Positions 34,201 to 47,700 of a stretch of DNA of 64,000 nt are shown piece by piece. Positions within the stretch are counted from its first letter, which is position 1. Every line of letters begins with the position of its first letter. The position numbers and the translations under genes are program-made. Location: positions 6,695,534 to 6,759,533 of the forward strand of contig NC_065422.1 in assembly GCF_024362695.1 (NCBI RefSeq). The letters are read 5' to 3'. Source of the stretch: Pectinophora gossypiella. Its lineage: Eukaryota; Arthropoda; Insecta; Lepidoptera; Gelechiidae. The notes beneath the pieces are model-generated. The model was not told where the DNA came from. It saw nothing but the letters and a program-made list of their open reading frames with translations, and searched no databases.

Positions 34201-37200
34201 TCAGTATTCGTTACGGTGTCACTAACACCCATACCTACTTGTATGGCTACAGTATGTACTTGTGCGGGGTGTAAGTGACATCGTAACGAATACTGAGGGG
34301 GATGATTCAGCTGATTATTCTGAGTTAATATCAAGTGGATTTTTTCATCGCAAAAGTATAGAATTGAAAATAATTTAAAAAAACTAAAAAAAAATCATGA
34401 ATTTTGCGACGGAAAATTCCACTTGATATGAACTCAGAATCATGGTCTGAATCATCCCTCTCAGTATTCGTTACGATGTCACTAACACCCTGTATTTATA
34501 CAGATTTTTTAACTGTAGCCACGCCATCTATTGTCGCCGAATCGTATATAGCGAGGCTCCCAACATAAAATAAAAAATCTGTACTTATAAATATAACTTT
34601 CAAAATTATAAACGGGCAACCAATTCTGGTTTGGACGAAATTCAGCGGGCTTGAACCCGTTGCCAGTTTCAAATCAAATATTCTTTATTGCATACATTAT
34701 CTTTATATAATTATAGTGTAATAGTGTAATTACACGTAACATTTTAAAACATACACAAGAAATATTACAACACAATTGTTATATTTCGGATATTTATAAG
34801 GTAATTTACCAAAGAACCGGGTTTGACCTCGAATGGTTCATCCATCTATACGGAGACTGTATAGAATAGGCTTTTTTTCATTGTATTAACTTTTGTTAAT
34901 CTCCCTATCTCTCATTATCCCGTTTTTCACATGGTCCGCTTACCTAACCTAAAAATTTGACAGGTCCGGTTTTTTACAGAAGCGACTGCCTGTCTGACCT
35001 TCCAAAAGGAAAACCAGCCATAGGGCTGGTTCTGTATAGACAGAACGAACGATCTTTAAATAAACTAAAAAATAATGAACCAGTGATAACGTACCAGTTT
35101 GTGGCGGTTCTTCACCAACTGGGCTGATGGGTCGTCCAGGACTTGGCGGCGCGCTTCGCGCGGGGCTTGGCCCGCGAGGCGTAGTCGCTGGTGACGATAC
35201 TTTCGACATTGGCTGCATCGATATTGAGGTGAGTTTTAGTTATAATATGATACTGGCTCCGATTCTGAAGGCACCTCCTAATTTATTTTAAGTTATACCC
35301 GTCATTTTCTTATATACCGAAAAGGAAAGGGACGGGAGATTAACAACTGTAAATTTTAAAATGAATGCATAAATCTCGCTCATGCAACCCGTTTCATTTG
35401 AGCTGTCAACTTAATCCTGCTGAGTTATTGGCCAATATAAAATTTAGGGAAGGTTTATTTAAAGGTATGATTTAAAATAAAATTAGATGGTGTGTATTGG
35501 AATCAGCACCACATCAGCATCAGCATCTACTTATTGCTTCCCTTACGATAATCTTTACTTTACTAACAGTATTAAAAAGCACCTTTTCTAGCGAGTTTAG
35601 TTTAACAGGGTAGTTTCCAACTAGTCAAATCATACTTTTTACTAAACGAAATAACTATGAAATTTGTATGAAAAAGTAACCTGTAACGTCATAGAAAAAA
35701 CATGATAAAATGTCGCAGTCATTAAAACATTCTTCATTACCTGTTTAAATTAATAAATAAGTTAAATAGAAAACGAAAATGTTTTTTGTCACCTTTAGAT
35801 CTGTCTTTATTTAGTAATCAGAATTAAATAATTTATCTTTGACCTAGGAAACTACCCAATTGTATCGAGTTTATAGACCTTAGCTTGCGAAGGGCTGGGT
35901 GTGCGCGGTGAGGGCGACGCAGCGCGGCTCCTCGCGTCAACCGCACTCAGCAGCCCGCTGACCGTAGCCGCTGGGCCCGCGTCGCCGGCGCCTACCACAT
36001 ACAGTAACGCTATAGAATAAAGTATAATACTACGTCCCCACGGCTACTCTCCGCTCCCCACCAGCGGCTGAGCTATGTCTACCTCACTTGGCAACATTTG
36101 ACGCTCAACTAACGATACTCTCTAAACGAACAACAAGCCACGCAACATGTTGCGCTTCAGCTGGCAACGTCGCGCGCTGTTGTGCAACGTTGCCGTACAT
36201 GTTGAGCGTTATGCGCTGCGCGTTAATTTGCCTAGTGGATACGAGACTTAAGTCTTCAATCGTAAGAGCGTAGACATTACACATGTATCTAAAACGAGGT
36301 ATTTTGCATGAAGTTCCAAGGTGTGACAATGCAAAAGTAATACACGACAGTCAGCATTTTAAACACATTGCTTTATGTCTTGTTTTACATTGGCTTGATG
36401 GTAAATATTAAGAAGCCCTAATTGCAAGTAGCAACTGAAAAGCAACGCAATGAGTCAGTTTCGAATCAGTTGCGAGTACCATACTGGCCTACTAGGTGCT
36501 TTTTCACGCTTCGCTTAAAGGCCCCATACTGTAAGAAGGAGGGAACACTTGAGCCTGCAACATGTTTCACTTTTTAATGGTACGGCAGAGATAGGAGTTG
36601 CCGAATTTATTTTGTGCGCGATAGCATTTCTTCCACGGTAAAGTGGTGGCATCGTTGGCCGGCTCGTGTGATCCTATGACGGAAGAGCGAGGGTGGGATA
36701 AGAGCAAACGATTCTTCAGAGCATTCCCCGTAATACAGGTGATAGAAGACGCTCAGAGATGCAACGTCTCTGCGGAGTTTATGTCACACAAAACATAACA
36801 TACCTATGGTCACAACTACATTCCTAATTGGACTAGTCAGAGGTATATCATTGGTCGAAATCCTCGACGTATACCACTATACCAATCCATTCACACCTTT
36901 CTTTGGTGCACATAACAAAACCTCTACTGTATAGATCTCTGCAAAGTAACTCCTGGCTCTGCATGATAAATGTCTAACTCATTTGGCTCGACCATTATAG
37001 ACGACGATACGGCGCACCACTATTGGTCTAACAGAAAGAAGAGGTGTGGATACATTATAGTGTGGCCATTGATGCTGTGCACTCCCTGAGGTATGCGCGC
37101 GGCGAGACGGGGGAAGAATCGGTTTCTGCGCTCTGTCAGTGCGCCGTCAACGCTCGACTCATATACTTTTTTCGCCTCCCCCCTTGCCGCGCATACCTCA

Positions 37201-40200
37201 GGGAATGCACAGCACTAATGTTCACACCATAGTTCATCTTGCGATGGATGTACCTCTGACTACCTAAAATAGGTTATGTTAAATGTTTGACCTGGTGGTT
37301 TCCACGGCGATTTGGGCGCTGGAGAGCCGGGCTCCAACTCGCCCACCTCGGTGGAGATGTCCTTGATGAGCTCCAGCAGCGTGTGGCCGGGAGTCAACGG
37401 CATCTCGATGGGAGACGCGCCGCGGGAACCTTCTGGAAGCAACACGGTTATCAGACTCAATAAACAATTGGGTAATTTCCTAGGTCAAAGATAAATTATA
37501 AAATTCTGATTACTAAATAAAGACAGATCTAAAGGTGACAAAAAACATTTTCTTTTTTCTATTTAACGTATTTTGTGAATTTTAATAAAGAAAAATGTAA
37601 AAACCTAATGGTGTAATGTGTGTATGTGTTTAGTGTAGGTAATCAGTGCAACATTTTGTCACGTTTTCCAACTTTTTCATACAAAATCGATAGTAATTTC
37701 GTGTTCTGACGTTTTGTAAAAAGTAACTGATTTGACTTGTTGGAAACTACGAAACTACCCTGTAGTTGGAAACTAGCCTATTCAAACGCGGTACCGGGAT
37801 TGTTTGTAATGTTCGACTTTGTACAAATCGACAAAAATCCACACATATCGTGGCTGATATTGCAAACTGACACATCTGCAATTTTTTGCTACAATAATTT
37901 GTGTCTCATTGACAATTGCAAAAGGTGTCAATCAGATTCGCCAAACATTTCAGATACGTCAGTTAGCGACGATATAATAATGTGCAGTAATCAAAGACAA
38001 CTGGCAGCCCTACGGATATGATTAACCTAATGTTATAAATCCACATTACCCAATGTCTTTAGTGGTCAAGGAGACACCAGCTCACGCGACGACGTAAACG
38101 TGCAGGGGGCTTAAAATGGCCACATCAAAGCAATTCATCTAAGAAAGCAATATTGCTATTTGACATTTATATTTTGCATTGCGCACTTGCTTTTATGCGC
38201 AAATGTCAACCTGTAACATTGCTTTCTTAGATGAATTGCTTCGATGTGGCCATTTTAACCATGGTTGTCTGGAGGATTTACTTACAAACATTATCATCGA
38301 CATCGTGATAAAAATTTCATAACTACAATTACTATACTTACTATTTTCTCCAGAACGCTCATGGTAGCACCTCTTTCTTTTTCGTTTTTAAACTTGGGCA
38401 TGGAATAAAGATACTACGAATAGAACAGTATCTCTCCGCTCCCCACAGCGACCGAGCTAGGTATACCTCAAATCAATTTCACAACCTCAATTCAATCGTA
38501 TGGTGGTCAGATGTCACACACACACGGATACGCGTAGTGTGTAGTGTCTGTGTAAAACGAGATTCTTTGTGTGAAGTCTGCGGGGTATGCCTGGAGTACG
38601 GTCGCGAGCATTAATATGTACATACACTTTGGTACCATGTCACATTAACTTTTTTGACAAATTGAACTGTAAGTCTCACTAAATGTCAAATATGTTAGTG
38701 CGACAGAGTCCTAAAGTGGGTACATCATATTGCTCATGACTTTACACACTCGTTAAAACTTACTTTATGTAAAAAACCTTATTATGAGATCAATGATTAC
38801 CTAAATGATAAAAATGCCTGGTAATAAATGTGTTCCTCTAGTTATTAAATAACTTTGTAATGTACCTACATTGATTTAAAAGAAATGTTGTTGTTGCAGT
38901 TTCTTGTCATATAGCTTGCGAAATGACGTGGATTCATTGAGTAATAAATACAAGTTGTATCGCTGACTAATAATTAAGTATGTTGTCCTCTTTACCAGTT
39001 GCAGTGCCCTTACCGGGTCCATGTTGATACTATAATACTTGCTTCTGTATTTTTATAACACCACAATTTGTACGAACACATGGTCGCAATAAAACATTTC
39101 TATTCTATTCTATTCAAAAATGTTAAATTGACCTTCAACAAGTTGATCCATGATAATTACGCTGAATAAAAAAAATAAACAATGTGAGAGATGTGAGAGT
39201 GGATTCAGTTGCTCATCTATAAACCCGCTATGTTACCTGGTAAAGGTGACCGGAGCACCAATTTCCTGGCTTCCTCCATAGCTCGCTGCAGGTTCTGCTG
39301 GTTCTTGAACGACTCCCGGCTGCGACAACGACCTATCTGGCTCCTACACATGAAATACGTCATCTAAGCGACACATAATTGCCATCATAATTATGTTATT
39401 GGTACTAATTTGTAAGGCATTTCTCTTTTAATTTTTACTGGTTGTCACCCGCGACTGCGTTCGCGTGAAGTACTAATAAAACAATAGACTTTTCATATAA
39501 ACTTTGCCACTCCTTGTTACCCCCTCAGGAATTCGCAAAATCTCGTCCTAGTGAGCACCTACGCCCTTAAAGGGACTCAGTGGTTATGCAACATTTGACA
39601 ATCTTTGCATTTGTAGTTTCTGAGATTTCGTGATGAGTGAAGTCCGTCATTCAATGACCTTTTGCTTAATTTGTTTTTGTCTAATATAATATTATGTACA
39701 TAATATTTCCTGTGCATGCAATAAAGTATTTTAGCATAGTCGCTTAAAATAACAGAATGATTACAAAATACTCACGCAACACCAGTCGCAGCTAAGGTCT
39801 GGTCCCACTTAGAGGTGGTGGTGCTAGCAACTGCCATCTTGGCGATCCTCCGGAATTTGGCGAGCCCGTCCTCATTTTCAGGGCGCTCCTCATCTACTCC
39901 GGATACTGGGGCCACGTGGAAGTCCTTCATCAGACGCCGCTCCCAGACCTTCATGCGTTTGCCGAGTACAGCTGGTAAAGGATGTAAAGTTATCATCATC
40001 AGCATCTAATTGCTCCGACACTAGGAGTTCTGTAATATTATAAACAGCCTATATACGCCCCTCTATAGGGCACACGTCTCTATACAGGGATATAGAGCAT
40101 ATATACTCCACCATGCTATTCCACTGCGGGTTGGCGGAGGTGTTTTCACGGCTTATAGCCGGGACCAACTGCTTAAAGTCCCGTCCGAAGCACGGAATCA

Positions 40201-41704
40201 TCTTACTTTTTCGGACAACCAGGTGATTTAAGCCTGCAAAGTCCTTACCAAACAAAGGACAGTCTCAAAAAGTGATTTTGACAATATTCCCATATCCTTA
40301 AGAGAAGTCGCAGATCATTCCCAACTCCCAACACAAGAATCTGATTACTTATCGGGAAGAATAATTTACAGAAAGAAATTATTTTTTATTTTATTTATTT
40401 ATTATTTAATCGGATAACGATTGCAGTTTTCTATTTTGTTCCATTTATGAGAAGTCGGTATGCAAACGATAAAAAGTTACGCTAATCCTAAAACCATTTC
40501 GAGATTTCGTTTTAATTAGCTTTTTTTCAAAGAAATAAAAAAAAATACAACTGCATGAAATGCAAAAATGTTTATTTTTTTTATAATAGCACGTTTCATT
40601 TACTTAATAATAAAAAAATACCTTACATTATCCAATTGAGATCTATCGATCTAATACCCTGAGACCCGAGCACATAGGATACTGTGTTGTTAACAATGAT
40701 ATTGTAATGCATAATGAAATGACTCACCTTTCTGATTATGAGTGAAGATGTCCAAACATCTATCTTTTGTTTTACGCATAGAAGAGAATGGATGAATTCA
40801 GATGATGGAATGACAGTGATGACTGAAAATGACAAGAAACGAAAATATCTTCCATACATAAAAACCAGAAAGCCTTGCATCAAGAAATAAAAGCCCCTCA
40901 GGAATGTACGTTAGGACCACCAGTTTACCTCGTAATTTCTAGATAATTTCAGGACCGCCCGTGTACCTATTTTTGTGAATAACTTTTTAACAAAAGAGAT
41001 AGGTACATTGGCAGTCACTATAGGTACACTATGGTACACCAAGGTACACTAAGGTACAGCACGGTACACTAAGGTAAAAAAAATATTCAGAAATTTCGAG
41101 GTACACTTGTGATTCTAACGCAAGTCCTCAGCTCAGGCATCTTCGCAATAGTCCTTCTCGCATACCTACTCTATTGGTAGAGTCGGGTAATTTATCGCGT
41201 TGGGCGCGATATTCGTGCAGGACGTCAACGCTTAATGTTATCAAGAGTAGGTATGCCAGAAAGACCATTAGAGTAGACCGTACCTATATCGTAGCCAACT
41301 ACGCGATAAAAAAACATCAATTATACTGCCTTAGTATCGTTTCGCAGGAGATATACGAGTGCTATGCTTCGTCTACCGATCGTAAGTAAGAAGAATTCAT
41401 CAGTAGACATCTGGTTTGTCTCATGCTACTTAGCATCTACATTTTGTGCAACATTCTTTCGACATAAAATCACTCAAATCTCACCTTTCTCCTTGCGATC
41501 AGTGAATGACACGTCCATTCCGTTCTTCTCGAAGACTTCAAGCAGCTCGTATCTCAAGGCAGAGACATCTCCCTTCAGTTCGTTGATGTCATCTTCTGTA
41601 ACCGGTTCGTCATCCATACGTCGGTGCATGGCTGAGACGTATCTCCATACTACAGCACGCATCACTGCTAGATATCTCACATCATGTTCTTTCTCTTTCT
41701 GTTC
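31296..41704 (-). CDS. second TRP gene: C-terminal exons, proline-rich, ending GWL
   Basis: Exons from 41485-41704 down to 31296-31451 encode AVVWRYVSAMHRR, TEDDINELKGDVSALRYELL, WERRLMKDFHVAP, FRRIAKMAVASTTTSKW, then six small exons rich in Pro, Ser and Ala (PPSPVPPKPASPPAKPP near 32050). The last exon ends IRRQPKTGWL at the stop codon 31296-31298. The proline-rich exons are mostly a multiple of three or phase-matched, so alternative use is possible. The donor after 37292 (GTCAAA) and the one after 35879 (GTCTAT) are weak. Confidence 0.85.
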
Positions 41705-44700
41705 CTGCTGTGGTGGAGAAGAATCAAGAATCAAGTAGCAGATCCAAGCAATTATCCCGTTTTCACAGGGTCCGCTTACCTAACCAGAAGATTTGACAGG
41801 TCCGGTTTTTTACAGAAGCGTCTGACCTTCCAACCCGCGTAGGGAAAACCAGCCCAATACAGGTTAGATCATATACCTCCGTAAATGCATTTGTAGGGAA
41901 TGTGGGTTTCCTCACGATGTTTTCCTTCACCGCTGTACACGTGGTTATCATTTATGATCCAAATAAATTCGACAAGCATGGGTTTTATTAGACCTGTGCT
42001 GGGTTCGAACCTGCGACCTCAAAATGAGAGGCAAGCATTCTACCAACTGGGCTACCTCGACTTTTTTCATCTAAAAAAGCAATATTGCTATTTGTCATTT
42101 ATACCATATATCAGACGACTTCTGTAGAGCAATGGCTAGACAGTTTAACTGTTAAACTGGCTTTAATCTCCAGTCGCGTGCCGGAAATAGAATATGTTTT
42201 ATTTCGATTTTATACATCCCGTTTGCCAGCACACAAATAACACAAAATTTTCCTTGCATGTTTTTGACAACTTTTATTACCTTTAAACCTTTTAGCCTCC
42301 GCAACACGACAACCCGAATTTGACTTTTTCAAAGAGGTATAATTAATAATTTGTTGGTATAATGCTTGCTCTTGTGTCCCCGGAAATTATACTCACAACA
42401 TGTCATCGGCACATACAGATAAAACAAAAACAAAATACTACAATATCTCCACAAAACACACATATAGGTATAATAATGTATATGTAGCAACAGCCTCCAT
42501 GGTCCAGTAGTTAGAGCGTTAGGCCCACGATCTGGAGGCCGGGTTCAATTCCCGATGGGGACATTGTCGAAATCACTTTGCGAGACTGTCCTTTGTTTGG
42601 TAAGGACTTTACAGGCAAAAATCACCTGATTGTCTGAAAAATAAGGTGATTCCGTGCTTCGAGGAGTAAAAATACCTCAATCAACCCGCAGTGGAGTAGA
42701 TCGTATTGAACCTTTTCTAAGGACATCTCCAATTTGGTCAATGTAAGTTCTTCCTTTTTAGTGTTGTTTTTGAGAAGCTTTAGTTGGTCTTATACAATGT
42801 TTGTGTGTCGACGATCTCGAACAACAATTTGTTACCATAACGCTTAAGTGTACACTAATTCGAGAAGCGAAGCGTTACGCTGAAACGAAAGCCATTTTAT
42901 AGCCAAGGGAGAAATCGCGCATGTCTGCCTTGCATTCTAACGTTGCACGTTTGAAACCCGTTGTGGTTAAAGATATACGAGTATTCGTGCCACCTAGAAA
43001 GGAGCCAATTTCAATGTTCTTCACCTACCTTCATCTTCATCTTCCGCAGTTTATCCTTCTTCCTCAGGCCGAGGAACTTGAGGAGCAGTTTGGGGGTAGG
43101 CATGATGTTGAAGGGCGGAGGCAGGGTTGCGCTCTCTTCGAAGTATGACATCCAGAGACGGGTGCGCGCGAACTTCCATTCCACGTCAGAATGTTCCTGT
43201 GACAAATAGGTATTAGATTCAACGGCCTCCGTGGTCCAGTGGTTGAGCATTGGGCTCACGATCCGGAGGCCCCGAGTTCGAATCCCGATGGGGACATATC
43301 GCAAAAATCACTTTGTGATCCCTAGTTTGGTTAGGACATTACAGGCTGATCACCTGATTGTCCGCAAGTAAGATGATCCGTGATTCGGAAGGCACATCAA
43401 GCCGTTGGTCCCGGTTACTAGTTACTGATGTGAGTAGGTATGTAGGTAGTCGTTACATGAGCCATGTCAGGGGCCTTTGGCGGCTCAGTAATAACCCTGA
43501 CTCCAGGGTTGATGAGGTTGGTATTCCACCTCACAACCCACACGATAAGAAGATGATTGATACAGATTACTTTACTACATAGGTAATTCAAAAAAAGTGT
43601 CTTTACATTGAGATGTTTCTTTAAAATATTGGGCTTCATACACCATTCGATTCGATCGACTAAACGCTGTCCTAAATATAACATAAGATAGCATCACGCC
43701 TGTGTTCCCGAAGGGGTACGCATAGGTGTACAGTACACATATATACTATACACCCAATCCTCGTTAGGTACCTACGTTTAAATCCCATGTAACAAGTGGC
43801 GAGCGTATTACCATAAACCGGGCACAAATCTCGGAAACTACGTGATACCAATTATCGTAATTCAAATTCGAAAATAAGTTAAAAAGAAAAGTGAAATGTT
43901 TTTTAATCAAATTAGATTAGATTGGCTTCTATTGCTAGATTAGCATTTTATTTTTGACAAAAAATATAAGAAAATATCAAGATTGTAATGAGGGGGAAAC
44001 CCAGACTGTGGCAGGTCATCCCATTCCTTTGCCGTTGTAAAGTTATTTTGTCTTTGTACACGCCACTCTTTGCTTCTCTCGACGCTTCTCAATTTAAAAC
44101 GCAGACAAAGAAATGCAGATTTATTTTTTGACTTTGACTACAGACTCGTGGTTATTAGTATGCCTTGCGCATAAATACATAAAAAACATTTTTTGATTAG
44201 AAGCAAAGGACAGTTCTTGACTGCAGCATGGTATTAGACTCGTGTGATACATTCATTATGCTCCTACTTACAAATTACTATTAGATATAAGTTCATATTA
44301 TTAGTAGAGACTCTTTCCTGCAGACAAACTGTTCTACACCGCACAGCTCCGCTTCATCCCGCACAGCTCTATTAAGCTCGATACCGCTGTGCCACGCTTA
44401 TCCCCGCGCACCATACATTTTAATGTAAATCTTCTGAACTCCGCTAACACTGTTTCCATTGAATCGGAGCGGAGATGAGATGTGTATTTTGAGCAATGTG
44501 ATTGGTCAATTTTTATAAGTCTCTGTTCAGCTCCGCGCAGCTCAGCTTCTGTGGAAACGCAGCCATAGTCCATGATGAAAAGAAATGTGATAAAACATAA
44601 CTGATGACTATTTTTTGTCATTATGGTGACAGATGATTCTATCACCCTTGTATATGTATGTATGAATGAATGAATGAGTTAGCATTAAGGTCGCCTATTG

Positions 44701-47700
44701 TACTCTTTCAATTTCTCTTTTGTTTTGTATTTTCCTATTGCGCAATAAATTATTTGTTATGATATGGTAATGAATGAGTATTTACTTGTGTTCGAAATAC
44801 TGAAGCAATCAATCAATCAATTAACAAAGCATTCATTCATTTTTTTATATATATACATATTATGTTGAAAACGACTTTATAAATGAATTAAGTAGGTATG
44901 TAAGTTCTATACAATCTGCCTGACACTTCAGGGTACAGGCGTATGCCTTGTGTCGTGGTTCACGCCGCGACTTGTGCTAAGTGAGGCCCTTTTATCTCAG
45001 GACGTCCACCACCACCTTATGATCATTTCGACAAACATCCTGCTTTTTTGTAAATGTTTTAGTGGAAAGATATGATGTTGTTGTCTTTTTTTTTGTATGT
45101 GGCGTCCTTTTATAATAAACTTTTTCTATTCTATTCTATTCCATGTTATGTTATTTTGAGTACCTACCTAAACAAATAGATAAGTACACTTTTTATTGTT
45201 TCTTTCTTCCGAAAGACCTTTGTTCTGTGAATTATAATTACATTGATTTACCTCTGCCGTAGATACAGCGCTTGATACGAAAATGCGGCGAAAACATGGC
45301 GCATTTATACTATGATAACATGCACAATGTCATTACTTATTAGAAATACGATGTTCCAACCTTCTTTTTATCGCTTTCATCATCATCATCATTGGCCTTA
45401 TACGTCTGTTTCAGACGATTTATGACGTCATTGCCTCAAAGAAATGCACTTTCTTTCATGGCTGTGCAAGCCAATCCTAGATCGGAAAACTCTACCGCAC
45501 ACTCTGCAGGAGAAGTCTCCAACTGGCTATCGCTTTGAGCTTCTATTTTTGCAAGATTTTACCACGCACTTCCCCGTGTTGCCAGTTCGCGCACTGAAGT
45601 AAAGAACTGTCAACGTCTCGGTATCTTCACAGTTAACGGCCAGGGTGAACTAGTCTTGGTTGATTTTGGCGAAGAAAGATGATGAACCAAGAGCACTGTG
45701 GGTCCGTGGGGCCGGAGGTCCGTGTTGCTCTATATGATGAACCGAATGGTGACAGTCGACACAGATAGACAAGGACAACAGTCCCTGTCGAGCGAAATTG
45801 AAATTAAAGCATTACTTTTTATTGAGATTGCTGTTTAGCAATAAAGCTGCCCTTCGTTATTATGTTCTTTAGTCTTAACAGTCAACAGAAAAACAGTTTA
45901 TTGGAGCAGGGGAGTAAAGTAAAGTATGCTCCTTAAGGCTAGTTTCTAATAAAAAAAATATCTGCTTCCCCAAGATTCAGGCATTGCCTAGTTTGGGGAC
46001 CCCTGTACAACTCCTGAATTCTAATTAGTTTATAAGCACACCTTTAGTTTTAAGTAAACATATATTTTTGTATTTCTCTTATTTTGTGCAATAAAGTTAT
46101 TATTATTATTATTATAATTAATTCTTTATTAAAATTTCATAAATAACTATAAAAACTTAGTCTAATTACACATAGATACAAAATGATAATTAAATGATTT
46201 TTAAATTAATCCAACATCAAATCAATCAATTCAAATCCTCGTGTCATTCCCGGCGCAAAGGTGCCCATCAAACTAGCCGCATTATTATTATTACCTCCAT
46301 CTGATTGAAGGAGGAAGACCTGAGCCCAGCAGTGGAACTTATTAGGCTGTTTATGTTAATGGTACTCACATCAATCATAGCATAGGAGTTGGACATCATG
46401 GCGATTAGGAGGTTCAAGAGCACGATGACGTTGATGACGGAGTACGAGCCGAACATCAGCAGCCCCCAGAACCGTGTGTAGCTCTTGATGCCGGCCAGCT
46501 CGAAGTTCTCCAAGCCCACCATGCCGAACGAGGCCCAGAAGAGAGATTGGGACGCTTCGAATACACTATGGGAGAAAAATAAGTGGTCTTATGTACTTAT
46601 GTTTATGTATTTTTAATGAACCATGTCCGGCGCCTATCGCGGGTCAATAGTAGCTCTGACACCAGGTCTGATGAAGTCAGTCATTGATCTCACAACCCAC
46701 ACAAGAGAAGAAAAATAAGTAATGTTTATTTATTCTTGCACATAGGACAACACAAAACACAATTTGATAAAAAAAGAGATACGAAATAATTGGGTAGTTT
46801 CCTATGATTACTAAATAAAAACAGAACTAAAGGTGACAAAAAATCGCTTTCCTTTTTCTATTTAACTTACTTATTTAAGAATCTTAATAAAGTAAAATGT
46901 TTTTGTCACGTTTCTCTATGACGTCATAGGTTGATTTTTCATACAAATTCCATAGTAATTTCGTGTTTTGACGTTTAGTGAAAAGTAACCGATTTGACTA
47001 GTTGGAAACTACCCTAAGTGCAAACCATAATAATATTTCTTATGACTGTATGAAAAAATATTAAAGCGGTTCACAGAATACATCTACTTAGCAAGTTTCA
47101 ACAGTACCTATAGCTCTTATAACATAAACATAAACTGCCTATATACGTTCCACTGCTGGGCACAGGCCTCCCCTCAATCAACCGGAGGGGGTATGGAGCA
47201 TACTCCACCACGCTGATCCTATGAGGGTTGGTGGAGGTGTTTTTACGGCTAATAGCCGGGACCAACGGTTTAACGCGCCCTCCGAAGCACGGAATCGTCT
47301 TACATTTTCGGACAATCAGGTGATCCGATTCAAGCCTGAAAAGTCCTTACCAAACAAAGGATAGTCTCACAAAGTGATTTCGACAATGTCCCCGTCGGGA
47401 ATCGAACTCTTATATATATAGCTCTTACAGTTTCGGAAAAAAGTGGCTGTGACATACGGACGGACGGACAGACAGACGTGACGAATCCATAAGAGTTCCG
47501 TTTTTGCCATTTGGCTACGGAACCCCAAAACTGTCTAATTAGAACAGATAACGTCGTCTCTTATCAATGGATGGAAAAAAATAAAGATATTATTGCTGTG
47601 TAATATACGACATCGTCACACCCATAATCTTTTTATTGTTTTACCAAAGTAATAATAAACATTTTACAATCAAAAACGGTGTCTCATAAACCTATCGACA

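Noticed and set aside
44334..44645. 103-codon - strand frame
   Set aside because: It lies in a repeat with CAGCTCCGC words, has no family resemblance and shows no splice context.
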